The translations under genes and the position numbers were made by a program. Positions 36,051 to 48,140 of a stretch of 64,000 bases of DNA are shown piece after piece. The stretch is from the NCBI RefSeq assembly GCF_020921035.1, contig NC_063152.1, positions 28,147,903-28,211,902 of the forward strand, given 5' to 3'. The stretch's first letter is position 1. Each line of letters opens with the position of its first letter. The notes beneath the pieces were generated by a model. The model was not told where the DNA came from, made no database searches, and saw only the letters and a program-made list of their open reading frames with translations. This stretch comes from Rhodamnia argentea (lineage: Eukaryota > Streptophyta > Magnoliopsida > Myrtales > Myrtaceae).

Positions 36051-38666
36051 ACGATCGATCGGGTAGACCCATCAAATAGGTAGGGCAAATAAAAAATGAT
36101 CCAATCTAAATTGACCTATTTAACTAATTTTGATCAATTTTCATACAATATAAATCTAGCGATCCAAATTCGACCCAACACACATTTGACCTAACCCATA
36201 TTGCCGGAACACTTTCATATTAGACTAACTCTAGGAAAACTCATATCCAAACCGACGTGAGAGCAAGTGAGGTAAGTTGAGTCTAAATAAGTTGTGAACG
36301 ATTTTAACACACATATTATTTTGGACTTCACCATTCTAAATTAATTTATGACCCATTTATAAAAAAAATAACTAACTCATATCACAACTCAACTTATCAA
36401 ATAGATCAAGAAATGAATCTATGATCTATTTTGACATGTTTACTCATCGTCCAGACTTGATGGACTCTTTTGGATAGAACACAGAATCCCACCTTCGTCT
36501 TCGAGGAAGGAAAATATGTGGATTAGGCATTCGGGCACACCGCTTATGCAGTCACATTGGATTTGATTCACAAGTTTTGAAACTGCAACACTCTACACGC
36601 AAAGGAAGGGATGTTCTTCCCCAGAAATCAAGTTCCAAAGGTAGAGCGGGCCCCTTCTGAACGAATCAAGGAGAGAGATTGAAGAGGATAATATACATGA
36701 CTCTCACTCTCTTATACAGAAACACACGAACTGCAAGTTTTATCAGGATGTAACTTCTTGGACTAAACTTGACACGTACGGAATGCAAAGTGTGATGCAT
36801 CTGATCACTGATCAGCTCCAACTCCAAGTTTTTTAATGATCATAGCCACCAACTTTTTTACTTTCCCTTACCAAAAAAAAAAAAAAAACTTTTTTACTTT
36901 CTATTGGTAATTTTTTTTTAATGATCAATAACCTTTCGTAATGATAAATATTGATTATAGGCAATAAGCAAGTTTAAGAATTGGAAAGCTCTGTGGCTAA
37001 CATTTGTTTTTGTAGTGATGTCAACTTCTTTTCATAACAAATGAATAGCTAATTAAGAAATTTACTTGAAATTACGGTTATCTACTCGCTAACAATAACA
37101 CAATAACAATCCTGACACTTACAATTCTCGAAGAGGAAGTAATTCGAGCGGCGAAAAGCAGAAGAAGCGATTCAAATTCAATGGAAGCCGTGAATGTGGC
37201 CGAGGGTTCAAGATGCTCCGAAAATGGCGAGAGTTTCAGGCATCCTACGATTCGGCGATCAATTTTGCGAAGGGAATGTTCGTTCAATCGTTAGAGAGGC
37301 CTCACTTCACAGAGCTCCCGCCTCTCCGCTGGGACCTTCGCTCTACACACTCAAATCTCGCTCACACGAAATAACCAAATGTAAGAAGATCAGACTGCGA
37401 AAAACGAAGCCGAAACCGCCATTACCGAAAAAGTTAGCAGTTCGACCGTCTGTTCTTCAGAGGTTCGCTGTTCGAAGGCAAACTTGGAGAAGAGCGCATG
37501 TCTCACGATATCGCTCCCTCCATAGGTCCTTCGGTGAGATCACAAAGACCGACGAGATCGTCGATATTAGTTAAAAACGTTTTGCAGAATCACGAGCAAG
37601 TGCAGAGAATCGGAGAAGACGACGATGCTCAGCGAATACGAACCAGAAGCGGAGGATCATTTCAAGGATTTGATTCGCGAACCATTTCCTCAATCACTCA
37701 TCTCCATTCCGCTATCTCTCTTCATCGCATCCATAAAATTCGAATACAGATTCGAGAAGAAGATTAAAATCGAGCTACCTGGGAAGAGGAGTAGCAAAAC
37801 TGCGAATGAGGACGAAGACAATCGCGCCGACGACGAAAGCAAAACCTAGAAATTGGCACGCCCGCTTAGCTCATTATATAGTAGTACAGCTCACAGCGAG
37901 AGGGTTGCGTCTGACTCATTGCAGCCGTTGATGGGCACACCATGTAATGGGATCAAACACAATTTAGCAGCAGGGGATTGTTGGAATATGGATCTGGATT
38001 CGGGCTTTTGGATAGATATGGGCCTGTCCGGCCCATGGAAGATCACTGCTCTCCCTTCTGTCCACCATGGACCGTCGCACGTCAAATCCCGAATAACGAA
38101 CCGGGTTTTGAGCAGAGATGTCAAATTGGTGGATCGGATCAAGTATGATCCAACTCATGTTAACCCGTCTAACCCATTTTGATCTATATTTAATAACCCA
38201 TACTCAACCCAACCCGATTCATTTTTAATCATATTATAAAAAACATTAAAATTCTAGAAAAAAAACTTAATTTTCTTCTAGAAACTCCACACATCTTTCT
38301 TCCTGACAATCCGGACCCGTGAGGCATGTTTGCCTGCCTTTCCTGACTTCCACTTCAGTTCAGATTTATTATTGGCAACTTCAAATCTCTTCCATTGACT
38401 TTTTAAGTCAACCCACTCATATGAATGGACCAATTCGTGGTCCCATGTGAATAGACCAGTGTTTTAATTACACATACATGCCCACCTTGCTGAAACTCAA
38501 AGAAATTGCCCACAAAAAAAAACCGAATTCGTATGCCACAAAAATTTGGAAAAAAAGAGATGTTGAAGCTCACCAGTAATAATCTACCTTTAGCTAGGTA
38601 GAATTAGAAAATATCTAGCTACACATACACAAACTTAGATTAAAAAGTGATTTATTATTATGTCTT
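36051..38666. other. Intergenic region with hAT-like relics and an unassigned open stretch
   Basis: 36063-36215 and 38117-38235 hold short relics that resemble the ends of the hAT element at 23246-24046 (GTCAAATTGGTGGATCGG; CCCATATTGCCGG). 37140-37850 is open for long runs on both strands, e.g. 37194-37574 and 37625-37849 on plus, but I recognise no domain. On the minus strand TATATAAT near 37880 followed by CTAGGTTTTGC would fit a promoter and leader, but no convincing coding exon follows. I make no gene call. Confidence 0.45.
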
Positions 38667-39323
38667 CTAGAGCTTGACGTGCCTTTTGCACTTCTGTTCC
38701 TGAATCGCCCGGCTAGAGATGTTCACAGTCATGGTGCAGTTCATCTTCACGATGACGTGCTTCTTGACGATGTTGAGCATGTTCACCCGCCCCGGGATCC
38801 GCGAGTAGCTGCTCATCGGCAGCAGCCCGAGCTTCGTGTCAGTTTTCAGGTTCGGGTTCGACAGGAGCGAGTCTGTGATGATGTCCACCGAGATGTTCAT
38901 CCGCATCGTCCTCCAGGCCCTCGACTTGCCCGGCGGGCCCCGCGCCTCGCCCACCACCGTGCCGTGGTAGTACAGGGTGGTCGTGGTGTTGCTGTACTTG
39001 AAGGATGCCGCGTTCGGGTTCTTCACGGAGACGTCCGCGATCAGCGACATGTTGACCCCGGGCTTGGGGACAGTCCCGTTGACGAGCTCGAGCCTGGTGA
39101 CGGTGACTTCGTTCATCTTGATCACGGGCTCCTTGACCCGGAACACCGTGAACGCCAGGATGATGATGACGACCGCTAGGATGAGCATGAAGGCGATGAT
39201 GCAACCGCAGCACTTGATGAATCTCTGCTTCCGGACGTTTTTGGCGAACACAGATGCTTCATCCTGGTCGCTCCGGAGGCTACCCGACGGGGCTAGCGGC
39301 CAAACTTGATCTCTCTCGACCAT
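38667..39323 (-). CDS. LEA_2 / NDR1-HIN1-like (NHL) single-pass membrane protein
   Basis: An intronless frame of 218 residues plus TAG. The N-terminus MVERDQVWPLAPSG is cytosolic, with the W/Y-PLAP motif common in this family. A basic stretch and cysteines (RKQRFIKCCGC) precede one transmembrane helix at about residues 42-61. The outside part is a LEA_2 domain: EVTVTRLELVNG, MSLIADVSVKNPNAASFKYSN, then TTTLYYHGTVVGEARGPPGK. The VKNPN motif is diagnostic. The family sits at the plasma membrane or plasmodesmata; members act in defence or stress, and this one's role is unknown. I prefer the MVER start to the in-frame ATG 39 nt upstream because of the PLAP spacing. GC content is much higher than the surroundings, mainly at third codon positions. 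Confidence 0.9.
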   Translation of the reverse strand: MVERDQVWPLAPSGSLRSDQDEASVFAKNVRKQRFIKCCGCIIAFMLILAVVIIILAFTVFRVKEPVIKMNEVTVTRLELVNGTVPKPGVNMSLIADVSVKNPNAASFKYSNTTTTLYYHGTVVGEARGPPGKSRAWRTMRMNISVDIITDSLLSNPNLKTDTKLGLLPMSSYSRIPGRVNMLNIVKKHVIVKMNCTMTVNISSRAIQEQKCKRHVKL

Positions 39324-40860
39324 GGCTTCAAATTTTTGAAGGAGATGCTCAGCAAACTCCAAAGGTTATCGAGGAAATGTTGGGTGAACTCGGGATGGAA
39401 TCTTCAGTTGGTGCTTCATTCATATTTATAATGAGTGGGAATTCGGAGTGGGTTGCGAGGGATTTTCCCGAAAATGTTGGTATAATTATAATTTAGGTCT
39501 TCGGGCTGCTTTAGCCCGGATTTTCAAGCTGTTGAATTTTGACTTTTCGGGCCTCATCTCTCTATATTTTAAGTGATTTTTAGGAGTATAATATTCCCAA
39601 CATTTAGTCTTCTTCGTATTGCATCAGAGCCGAACGTTATTGTCCTCGCAATTACAGTGCATCTCATTATGATCAGATGGTTGGACAAGTTCAAGTTTTT
39701 GTCAATTGTGGCTTCATGGGTGGCCCCGTCTCTTGCCTTTCGAATGATGCCTTCGACTGAAGGTCTGAATAGACACACTCCCCAGTGTCCACGCAGTCTG
39801 GGTCAACGGAACTGAGGAAGACCATGGAGAACGGTAATCAAATTGTGCGAGTTCTGTCCACCATATTATGATTTCTAACCTTATTCTGGTATGTAAATAA
39901 TTCTGGAAAAAACTAAGGCTAATTTTTTTTTGGTGATTAAACTAAGGCTATTTACAAAGCTAATAATCAAGATTGAATTGTTTCGACCGAAAAAAAAAAT
40001 CGAGATTGAATTGTTGAATATTTCCCTTTTTTTTAAATGTGCATTGATGACCCGCCACATGATCTGAAACATACAATTGTGCATATCCATGTCTCTTAAC
40101 ATTTAAATTTGATTGTGCAAATGAAGTTGTCCCTCGACCGTGCTAATTGATGGGCAGTTTTGAATGTACTCCTTTTTCCTAATGGTGCAAAAACATTCCT
40201 TTTTTTCCCATTAAGTATTCTTATTTCCGGCCAAAAAGGAGGCACAAAGGTGTGTCCCCATCTGGAAAAGGGCCAGATCAAGATCAATGGGGGGTGAAAA
40301 TTTCCACACAAGAACAAGAATAGTGCTTCGGGAGATTAGCGACATAATCTAACATGATCACACCTAATCTGTCACAAATGGCCGGTCCTTGTTGGCCATT
40401 GACCTAAGCAAATTTTTGCTGCAACGATCATGTCTAAACCAATAAACTTGAACAAGAGTTCGCGCCACGAGAGGAGGGGGGTGTGATAAAAGGTGGGACG
40501 AATCGCTTTTCGTCAAATTCCTTTATCGTTCTTTTCAGTTAGTGCTCTAAATAGTCACCGTCCCACATGTCCACGCGATGTGAGGCCCATTAATCATCAT
40601 AAATTAATAGATCAAATGGTGAGATAATAAGTGATTAATAATCTTAAGCTAACTCATCCTTACGGAAGATTTCAATAATATGAATAAAAGAACAAGAGTA
40701 GTGTCTAACATGATTGCAAATCATCTCTTATGGCTAAAGAACAAGAGTAGTGTCTAACATGATTACAAATGATCTCTTATGGCTATAACTCTATTTCCTA
40801 AAACAATTCTACATAGCACCTTGTGCAATTTGTTGGACCATTAGCACTGGACGCCTCACT
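39324..40860. other. Intergenic region
   Basis: Leader side of the LEA_2 gene, then AT-rich DNA with no gene recognised. It includes the 49-bp tandem duplication at 40687-40784. Confidence 0.5.
40687..40784. repeat. 49-bp tandem duplication
   Basis: Two adjacent copies (40687-40735 and 40736-40784) of a unit with AACAAGAGTAGTGTCTAACA and ATCTCTTATGGCT, differing at two positions. A weaker related stretch lies near 40312-40375. Confidence 0.92.
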
Positions 40861-41222
40861 GCTCGAGGGTGAAGATCTCGACCATTGTGACTGCAGGTGA
40901 GTGTGGTCTCACCCAGACCATCGCGTCTTTGCCGCGGTCGGTGAGAACAAAAAAATCCAGTAAATTTTTTTTTAAAAAAGAGGAAAAAATATTAAAAAAT
41001 TCAACAAAATATTGGAATATTTTTAAAAATTATCCACATCAGCACCGACCATACCACATAGGACAATCGGTGTCCACGTAGCGATTTCCAATCAAAATTG
41101 GCCAAATGGACTCAATTAGCAAAAAGTAAAAAAGTTTAGGACTAAATTGATAAACTTAAAAGGTTTAGAGCTAAATTGACAAAAATGCAATAGGTTTAAG
41201 ACTTTTTGAGTAATTTTCCCGT
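40861..41222. mobile_element. Truncated copy of the MULE-like element at 52922-53582
   Basis: 41100-41222 has the same arm as the right end at 53582: repeated AGGACTAAATTGAT/GACAAA units, then GTTTAAGAC and a terminal AATTTTCC. A stretch like GTGTCCACGTAGCGATTTCC in the middle also resembles the other copy's interior. The left arm is missing. Boundaries are approximate. Confidence 0.55.
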
Positions 41223-41965
41223 ATTTTGTGTAGGTCGATAAATTCAGAAATTAGATCATAATGTAAATCATAAATGCGTAATATAGCAGGTGGGTTTCTT
41301 CATGATAAGTACAATGACTTCAGGGGTACCTATAACCAACCGCCACCTACCTCCTCCTTCGAAAGTCAATAAGAGGATGGATGGCTTTCGTAATCAATGG
41401 TAGCGAAACTAGATTGATTTTGGCTTGTGGCCCTGTGGGCTTCCATATAATCTGAATTGATCTCCTCCCTTGGGGAATTATTGACCTAAATCTCACGTGT
41501 ATATTTTTATAAAAATACAAGAAAATGACGATGGAAATTTTGATTACGCTCAGTAATTACTCTAGATCGCACCTATAACTATGATATTGTCTATTACATC
41601 TGTGGCAATTGGGAAAAGATTATTCAAAATGATGGACATATAACATATTTCAAGAATATTCATGATGTCCCCTCAAGTAATAATGAATCGATAAATTCAG
41701 TCAATATGACTTTAGAAAATATATGTGCGTAACACATCCATTAAAGCAAATTGCAATCTCTTGCAGAAGAAAAGCTAGTATGTATAGGGATGCTATTGAC
41801 AAGCTATCCATGTACAGGAAGTCTGCCATTCGTATACGCCGGTATGTGTCTAGGAACTTGATTAGTTCTGTACACTATGGAACCCCAAGATAATTATCTA
41901 TCGAATGATACAAAAGTGATTAAGTTTTTGACATAGTTAAGTGATCCTCAAGTTCGATGGCTAAG
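41223..41965. other. 3' flank of the group IIc WRKY gene
   Basis: AT-rich, with no gene or repeat recognised. Confidence 0.5.
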
Positions 41966-44653
41966 CTAAAATCTGGACAAGAACTGCATCTGCTTGAGGA
42001 GAGGAGTTAGGGTTTCCATTAGCTTTTCACAGGGATGGTTATGGATGCCTTCGTACGTGGTGACCACAATGCTCGTGTCCTTCGCCAGCCTTTGGACCTG
42101 CTTCTTCACGTTGCATGTGTGATGTGTGCACCGATAATAGCTCCTTCTCGTCCCATTCCATGTATTAAGAATACAAGTAAGAGTTCGGACAGTAATAAGA
42201 TCATATTGCCAAGAGCAATACATATGTCCATACAAGCATGCATGCATTCAATACCTTTCTTTACAGAGATATAAAGAGCTAGTTTAGCAGATCGATAGAT
42301 CTGTATCTTTCCTCTTATCATAGATAGTGGCTTCTGCACATACATTGTGCATTGCTTAAGCATTTGATTAAGACTCCATGGTTCGACACGTGTATACTCA
42401 TTATAGATATAAGCCATACTTACGTGAATACTTCTCGAGATTAATTGCACCAATATTCAGTCGATTTGTAGACCTAATTAAGATGAGTAAGATGGTCTTT
42501 TGTCGAATGTACCTGGGCACTAGTTGCAAGTCGTAATATATTAATTGACAGCTCCTCTCTCTCCCTCTCAAGCGAGCATTCTAGAGGAGTCAACAGAATA
42601 GATTTTGAAACTAGGTTTTTTCGTGTGTAATAGCTACTTATATGTTTATATTTAGGTCCATTGAATGATACAATTTATGTTAAGTTCTATATATTTCCTG
42701 AAGGATGCCACAACATTATCAACATAGCCACGACATTACCCGACCCATAACGTTTTCCTTCATTTTACAATGAGCTTTGTTTCCTATTCTAGCAAAATAT
42801 CACGTAGACATTCCATGTGGAATAAATAGTAATGAAAAAAGTTCTAAATAAGTTAAGAAACAAAAAATATTGGACGATTTTACCTATTTTAGAAGAAAAG
42901 CATTTGAATTTTTCTAAAATTTGGATAATTTAACATAAATCACTGCAAAGTGTGAAAAATCTTGCCTTAACAATTTACATGAACTTTCATGAAAAATTAG
43001 GTAAAAGTTTGAGTCCGAAATCCTTCTCTAGATAGGTTTAGTTTACATATAGAATAAATGAGTATACATTGAAAGGAAGGATCAAAGTGTATGAAATGTG
43101 TGGTTTATTCATGAAGGCAAGCATGAATTTTATCATATTCACAGTTGAAAATATTAGGGCTAAATTCTTTTCAGAATTTTTGCTTCTTTATAATACATAT
43201 ATTATGAAACCCCGGATCATTGAATACATGTGCATAGATGCATGTATAAATTTCGAGTATCTCGAACACTTTCCCCTAATTTTTTCCGGACATGAATTAT
43301 CTTTCATCCTCAATTAATTTCCAGTTAATGTTGCCATTTTTAAGTTTAAAATTTTTGTTAATTTATTGTTATTTTTGAAACAATTTAATAAGCAGGGGGG
43401 TTCGGAAACATAAATTCTTGTTTTTTCCGCCATCGATGTTGTCATAGCGTTTAGTCCACAGAATTAGATTCATTTTAAGTATCTTTCTTCTCACCTTCAT
43501 GACGCTGCTTATCTTAGTTTCCTCATATAAAGATGGAGACTCTCTATCCCATTGTATACTGCTATTTGATGCCTTAATCTATCGAACCATGCATTGATTC
43601 CTATTAAGAACGATAATTAAGAAATTTGGCACTTGCTGTGCATCCGCTTTTTTGATTTGTGGAGGCACTAAGGGAAGAGAATCATCATCCCCCTATTGAT
43701 TGTGTGTAAGGTTTTCCCATGGTGATTTCTTGGAGCAGTCCCGGATCTGTCTTTTCTTCGAATTCATGTATGCTCATGCTCACCATCTTGGGCATCAACC
43801 AAATCCTCATCATATAATATTTCATCTCTTAAGTATCTATCACCCCAAAATTGGGGCCATGCATGGCCATGATTAATCAGTTTGCATGAAAATGAGGAGA
43901 TAATAAATTCAAGTCTCCTCTTCTTGAGAATGTCCTAAACCCTAAGTTCATCTCTTTGAACATTGGCTATAATTTCGTCCTATCGCATGGTGGAAGACAT
44001 CGATGATCGGAGGACGACGGAGGGAATTGATGAAATAGCAAACTTCTCATTTAGTCAAGAGCATCTAATTACCAAAATAATCCAGTTCAATTATAGGATT
44101 CTTATATGTTGCTAAAACTCGAAAGACGTGTACTTATTGGTGTATTATCTGTGAACTCCCTGCATATGAACCTTTAACGTGGAAAAATATACCTGGGATG
44201 AACACTGTTCTTGACGGCTTTCTGTCCATACTTCCTCCAGCGATACCCGTCGTCAAGAATATCATCTGCACTCCTTGTTTGGAACGCAATCCTAGGCTGT
44301 GTCGGCCTTCTTGTCCTACACGTCACTTTCTTCTTAAGATCCCCCTCGCTCCTGTCTTCTACTCCCCCATTTTCAGGCAACATCGTGGTCATCGGCGCAT
44401 TCTCCATCGACATCATCATCGGCTTATTCTCGCGAAGCCCGCCAAGCTGGCCAGACAAGAGGCTAACCCAATCGATATCCGAAGAAGACGAAGATGAAGG
44501 AAGAGCCAACGCTTGAGCCGAGGCTGAGGTGTCTATCAGCGGGTGCAACAGCGGGGACGACAGAAGCGACGGCGGTGGCGCGAAGAGGTAGGGACTGTTG
44601 GGAGGCGGCAGCAATTCCGGGGGTGGTGGTGGAGGGCCGTCTGCGCTGTCCAT
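41966..44653 (-). CDS. WRKY transcription factor, group IIc (WRKY24/56/43-like)
   Basis: Two exons, 44193-44653 and 41966-42143, on the minus strand give 212 residues plus TAG. The WRKY domain starts [17 protein letters not shown] with WRKYGQK at residues 139-145. The intron (2049 bp) falls right after the codon for the conserved PR, at the usual group IIc position. Exon 2 opens [19 protein letters not shown] and has a C-X4-C-X23-H-X-H zinc finger (the two cysteines in CTHHTC, then HNH). The C-terminus [16 protein letters not shown] matches the tail of WRKY24/56. The N-terminal part is rich in Pro, Ser and Leu. It binds W-boxes (TTGACC/T) in the nucleus; target genes are unknown. The start is the only early ATG in frame. 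The finger is intact. Confidence 0.94.
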
Positions 44654-45798
44654 CGAAGGGCTCCACGGAGAGAATGTTTGAGAAAGAGGGAAGGCTTGAA
44701 TGCTTGTGGTGGGAGATACTTTTAAAGGTTGAAAAGATCAGAGGAAGGTGAAAAGAGGTTGGACCGATCCCACAGAGTCATTGAGAGAGAGAGTACAGTC
44801 TCTTGATACGCAGCGTATTGAGAGAAGAGGTGAAAGAGCCCAACTAACAACCTAACTTCTGTTCAACAAACCGACGCTTTTACGTGCTTAGGAGAAAGAC
44901 GTACTCAAGAGCCCTTATGGAGTCGATATGGTCAAGGCATGATGTATTCAATATGTATCCCCGGGTAGATTCTTGGTCGGTCCAGGACTTCGGGTTAGAA
45001 AAGAACAAGAACGAGTACGAGAACATATGCATACGGTGTCGTTTTAGGTGAACGTAGGACTTTTTGAGAGAGAGTTTCGGACGACTTCGAGACTCGGAAA
45101 TAAGCACGTCGCAATTTTGTTTGCCAACCGACGGAGGGGCAATGGTTAATTACCGCTTTGCTTCCTCGATGCTGACTAGGTTTTCTTGCTTTCGGAAGAG
45201 GGAAATTACACGTACACATGTATGTCATTCATGGGACATCCTCTGTTTAACCTTTTTCTTTAACCTTGCTCAGATACTTTAATTGATAATAACTGACCGA
45301 GTTTGAACTATAAAATGAACTCTTGGCATATAGTCATCTATATCTAAGTTAGGTGTGTAAGATAATTAGCTCATTTATTTTCATGCGCCGTAGGTACCAA
45401 CGCCCACGATTTTACTTATCATCATGCCGGTATATCTATAAATGAATCGGTAAGCGTGAAAAAATGTCAATAAAAGAAATAAATGATCACTCGATTTTTC
45501 AGTAACTTGTTGCTAACTTATCGGCACTTTTATAAACTTATCGACTTTTTTCGACAGTATATACGCAAATTGCTAACTTTTCTCCCCAAATTTGTTTTAG
45601 CCGACACCAAAAGCGCACTGATAAACATTTGTTTTTTCAGTTTTATTCAGGTCAATTTTCGGCCCATGAATGGAATCCAAATGGAGTTCAACTATGCATT
45701 GGGCCAAGGCCCGTAGTTCTCAAGAAGAGACACGAAACCCAGCCAACTAGAGCAACTTCCCCGACTGCATTTTGTCATACACCTTTCCTTCCTTCTGC

Positions 45799-45805
<7 letters not shown>
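44654..45805. other. Shared upstream region of the WRKY (-) and PPR (+) genes
   Basis: Divergent promoter region of about 1.15 kb. It includes short GA runs near 44785. No gene recognised. Confidence 0.5.

Positions 45806-45836
<31 letters not shown>
45806..45836. repeat. (CT)n microsatellite in the PPR gene leader
   Basis: About 15 CT units ending ten bases before the PPR ATG; pyrimidine-rich on the coding strand. Confidence 0.95.
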
Positions 45837-45837
<1 letters not shown>

Positions 45838-45845
45838 ACACCGGA

Positions 45846-48140
45846 ATGAGCCTGTTCCGATCTCTCCATTCCCTTAAACCCCTCTTAAACCCCGCCGTCG
45901 ACCTCTCTCCTTTCCTTCGTTGCTTCTCCACGGACCATGAACCCGAACCTGCTGCAGAGCCTGAACCTGGACCGTCGCACCAACCCCACAACGACCCAAT
46001 AGTCACCCAAGCGCTTGACCTTCTTCAAGCCCCCGAGAATTCATGGGACCCCGCCGAGCTCAACCGCCTCCTCTTCTCCAACTCTCCTACTACCGTCCCT
46101 ACGCACTTCTCCAAGATCACCCTCGGCTTGGGTGCCTCCGGCAAAGCCCTCAAGTTCCTTGATTTCGTTCAATCGCATTCGCCCCAGAAAGATGCGCCGG
46201 CTTTCCTCTCTCACACATTCCAGTCCATCGTCAAGCTAGCGAGCCGAGAACCCGGTTGGGAGAAGGCCCTGCTTGAGCTCTATAAGATGTCGAAACAAAG
46301 GGACATTCCTTTGACTATCAATGCGTTGACCCTCCTGGTTAGCTTCTTTGGGAGGGCTGGAATGGTTGATGAGGCGGTTTCTGTGTTTGATGATATTGAC
46401 AGAAATGCGAGAGACAGGCACCTTTATGAATTGTTTGTTGGCATGCTGTTTAGATACGGGAGGTTTGAGAGTGCATTGAAGGTGCTCGACGAAATGCTCG
46501 AGCTACATTCGAGATTTGCCGCCTCGGACATTCCGCGTAAGATTTTTTTCTCGGCCTTGTTGAGGAGACTGCAAGGAGATGGGGGTGGCCATGAGGATGA
46601 GATTGATGGGATTTTCGTGAAGCTTCTCGAACTCGGTGTTTTTCCCGACTCAATAGCACTTTTGAATATAATTAAGAAGCTCTGTAGGAATGGGGAGATT
46701 GGAAGAGCATGGGATCTTTTGCTGCGAGTGATTCAATCAGGTGGACCTGTTGAAGCCGCTCCCTGCAATGTTATTTTGGTTGAGTTGGGGAAGCGTCTCG
46801 AGTTCAATAGGATGAGGGAGCTTATGATTAAGATGAAAGAAATTAGTATTCAACCCGACGTTGTGACCTTGGGAATACTTATTAATAGTCTGTGTAAATC
46901 TCGCAGAGTTGATGATGCATTGGAGGTGTTTGAGAGGATCTGCACCATGCACGATGATGGGTTCTCGTGGGAACCTGATGCAGTCATTTATAATTGTCTT
47001 ATTGATGGACTCTGTAAAGTAGGAAGGCTAGATGAAGCAGCAGAACTACTAAGAAAGATGACATTGCAGGATGGCTGCATGCCTAATGTCATTACTTACA
47101 ACTGCTTGATCGATGGGTACTGTAAATGCTGTGAGATCGATAAGGCTTTTCAGCTATTTGATCAGATGAGTGAAGAAGGGGTGCAACCAAATGTAGTCAC
47201 TGTTAATACCTTGGTTGATGGTATGTGCAAGTTTGGGAGAGTCAATAGCGCAGTTGAGTTTCTTAAAGAAATGAAAGTAAGAGGTTTGAGTCCTAATGTT
47301 AGGACGTATACATCACTGATCAAGGCTTTTTGCAATGCCAACAATTTTGAGAAAGCCATGGAGTTGTTCCAGGAAATTTCTAGGTCTGGATGTTCCCCAG
47401 ATTCAATTGCTTACTACACATTGATCTCTGGATTATGCACTGCTGGAAGAATGGATGATGCCAGTTCTGTTGCAACAGAGTTGAAGGCGGCTGGGTTCTC
47501 ACTTGATGCCGTGTGCTACAATAATCTGATTGGTGGTTTCTGCAGGAAAAATAAATTGGAGGAGGCTTATGAGATGGTCAAAGAAATGGAGAGCTCTGGA
47601 GTAAAGCCTGATGCTGTCACTTATAATTGTTGGTTATCGTATAATGCAAAAACTGGAAATCTTACAACTGCAAATAAGTTGATGAGACTGATGATTGAAC
47701 AAGGCCTCGTTCCTACTGTTGTATCATATGGTGCACTGATTCATGGATACTGCCTGGAAAACAATGTTGAGGAAGCCATGAAAATTTTCAGGGAGATGAA
47801 TTCCGTGTCAAAGATCCCACCCAACACAGTAATATACAACATTCTCATAGAATGTCTGTGCAGGAATGACGAAGTGGACAGTGCCTGTTCGTTAATGGAT
47901 GATATGATGGAAAAAGGGGTGAGGCCAAATACCACTACGTTCAACGCGTTGTTCAGAGGCCTTCGTCAGACGAATTGCTTGAAGAAAGCGTTTGAAGTGA
48001 TGGATAGAATGCATGAACATGCTTGTAAACCTGATTATGTAACGATGGAGATTCTAATGGAATGGCTTTCAGCCGTGGGTGAAGTAGGGAAACTTAAGAG
48101 TTTTGTCCAGGGCTATGAAGTTGCAGCTTTCACTGCCTAA
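45846..48140 (+). CDS. P-class pentatricopeptide repeat protein, mitochondrial type (At3g61520/At5g28460-like)
   Basis: An intronless frame of 764 residues plus TAA. The N-terminus is basic and Ser/Leu-rich (MSLFRSLHSLKPLLNP) and looks like a mitochondrial presequence. From about residue 155 to 750 it is a run of roughly 15 degenerate 35-residue PPR motifs of the P class, for example DAVIYNCLIDGLCKVGRLDE, NVITYNCLIDGYCKCCEIDK and NTVIYNILIECLCRNDEVDS. It has no E, DYW or SMR domain. P-class PPR proteins bind organelle RNA in a sequence-specific way and act in stability, splicing or translation; the target cannot be read with confidence here. The start follows directly after the CT tract, and no stop interrupts the frame. 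Confidence 0.95.
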   Translation: MSLFRSLHSLKPLLNPAVDLSPFLRCFSTDHEPEPAAEPEPGPSHQPHNDPIVTQALDLLQAPENSWDPAELNRLLFSNSPTTVPTHFSKITLGLGASGKALKFLDFVQSHSPQKDAPAFLSHTFQSIVKLASREPGWEKALLELYKMSKQRDIPLTINALTLLVSFFGRAGMVDEAVSVFDDIDRNARDRHLYELFVGMLFRYGRFESALKVLDEMLELHSRFAASDIPRKIFFSALLRRLQGDGGGHEDEIDGIFVKLLELGVFPDSIALLNIIKKLCRNGEIGRAWDLLLRVIQSGGPVEAAPCNVILVELGKRLEFNRMRELMIKMKEISIQPDVVTLGILINSLCKSRRVDDALEVFERICTMHDDGFSWEPDAVIYNCLIDGLCKVGRLDEAAELLRKMTLQDGCMPNVITYNCLIDGYCKCCEIDKAFQLFDQMSEEGVQPNVVTVNTLVDGMCKFGRVNSAVEFLKEMKVRGLSPNVRTYTSLIKAFCNANNFEKAMELFQEISRSGCSPDSIAYYTLISGLCTAGRMDDASSVATELKAAGFSLDAVCYNNLIGGFCRKNKLEEAYEMVKEMESSGVKPDAVTYNCWLSYNAKTGNLTTANKLMRLMIEQGLVPTVVSYGALIHGYCLENNVEEAMKIFREMNSVSKIPPNTVIYNILIECLCRNDEVDSACSLMDDMMEKGVRPNTTTFNALFRGLRQTNCLKKAFEVMDRMHEHACKPDYVTMEILMEWLSAVGEVGKLKSFVQGYEVAAFTA

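Noticed and set aside
38679-39179. 166-residue plus-strand frame rich in Arg, His and Val
   Set aside because: Antisense shadow of the LEA_2 gene, caused by its high third-position GC.
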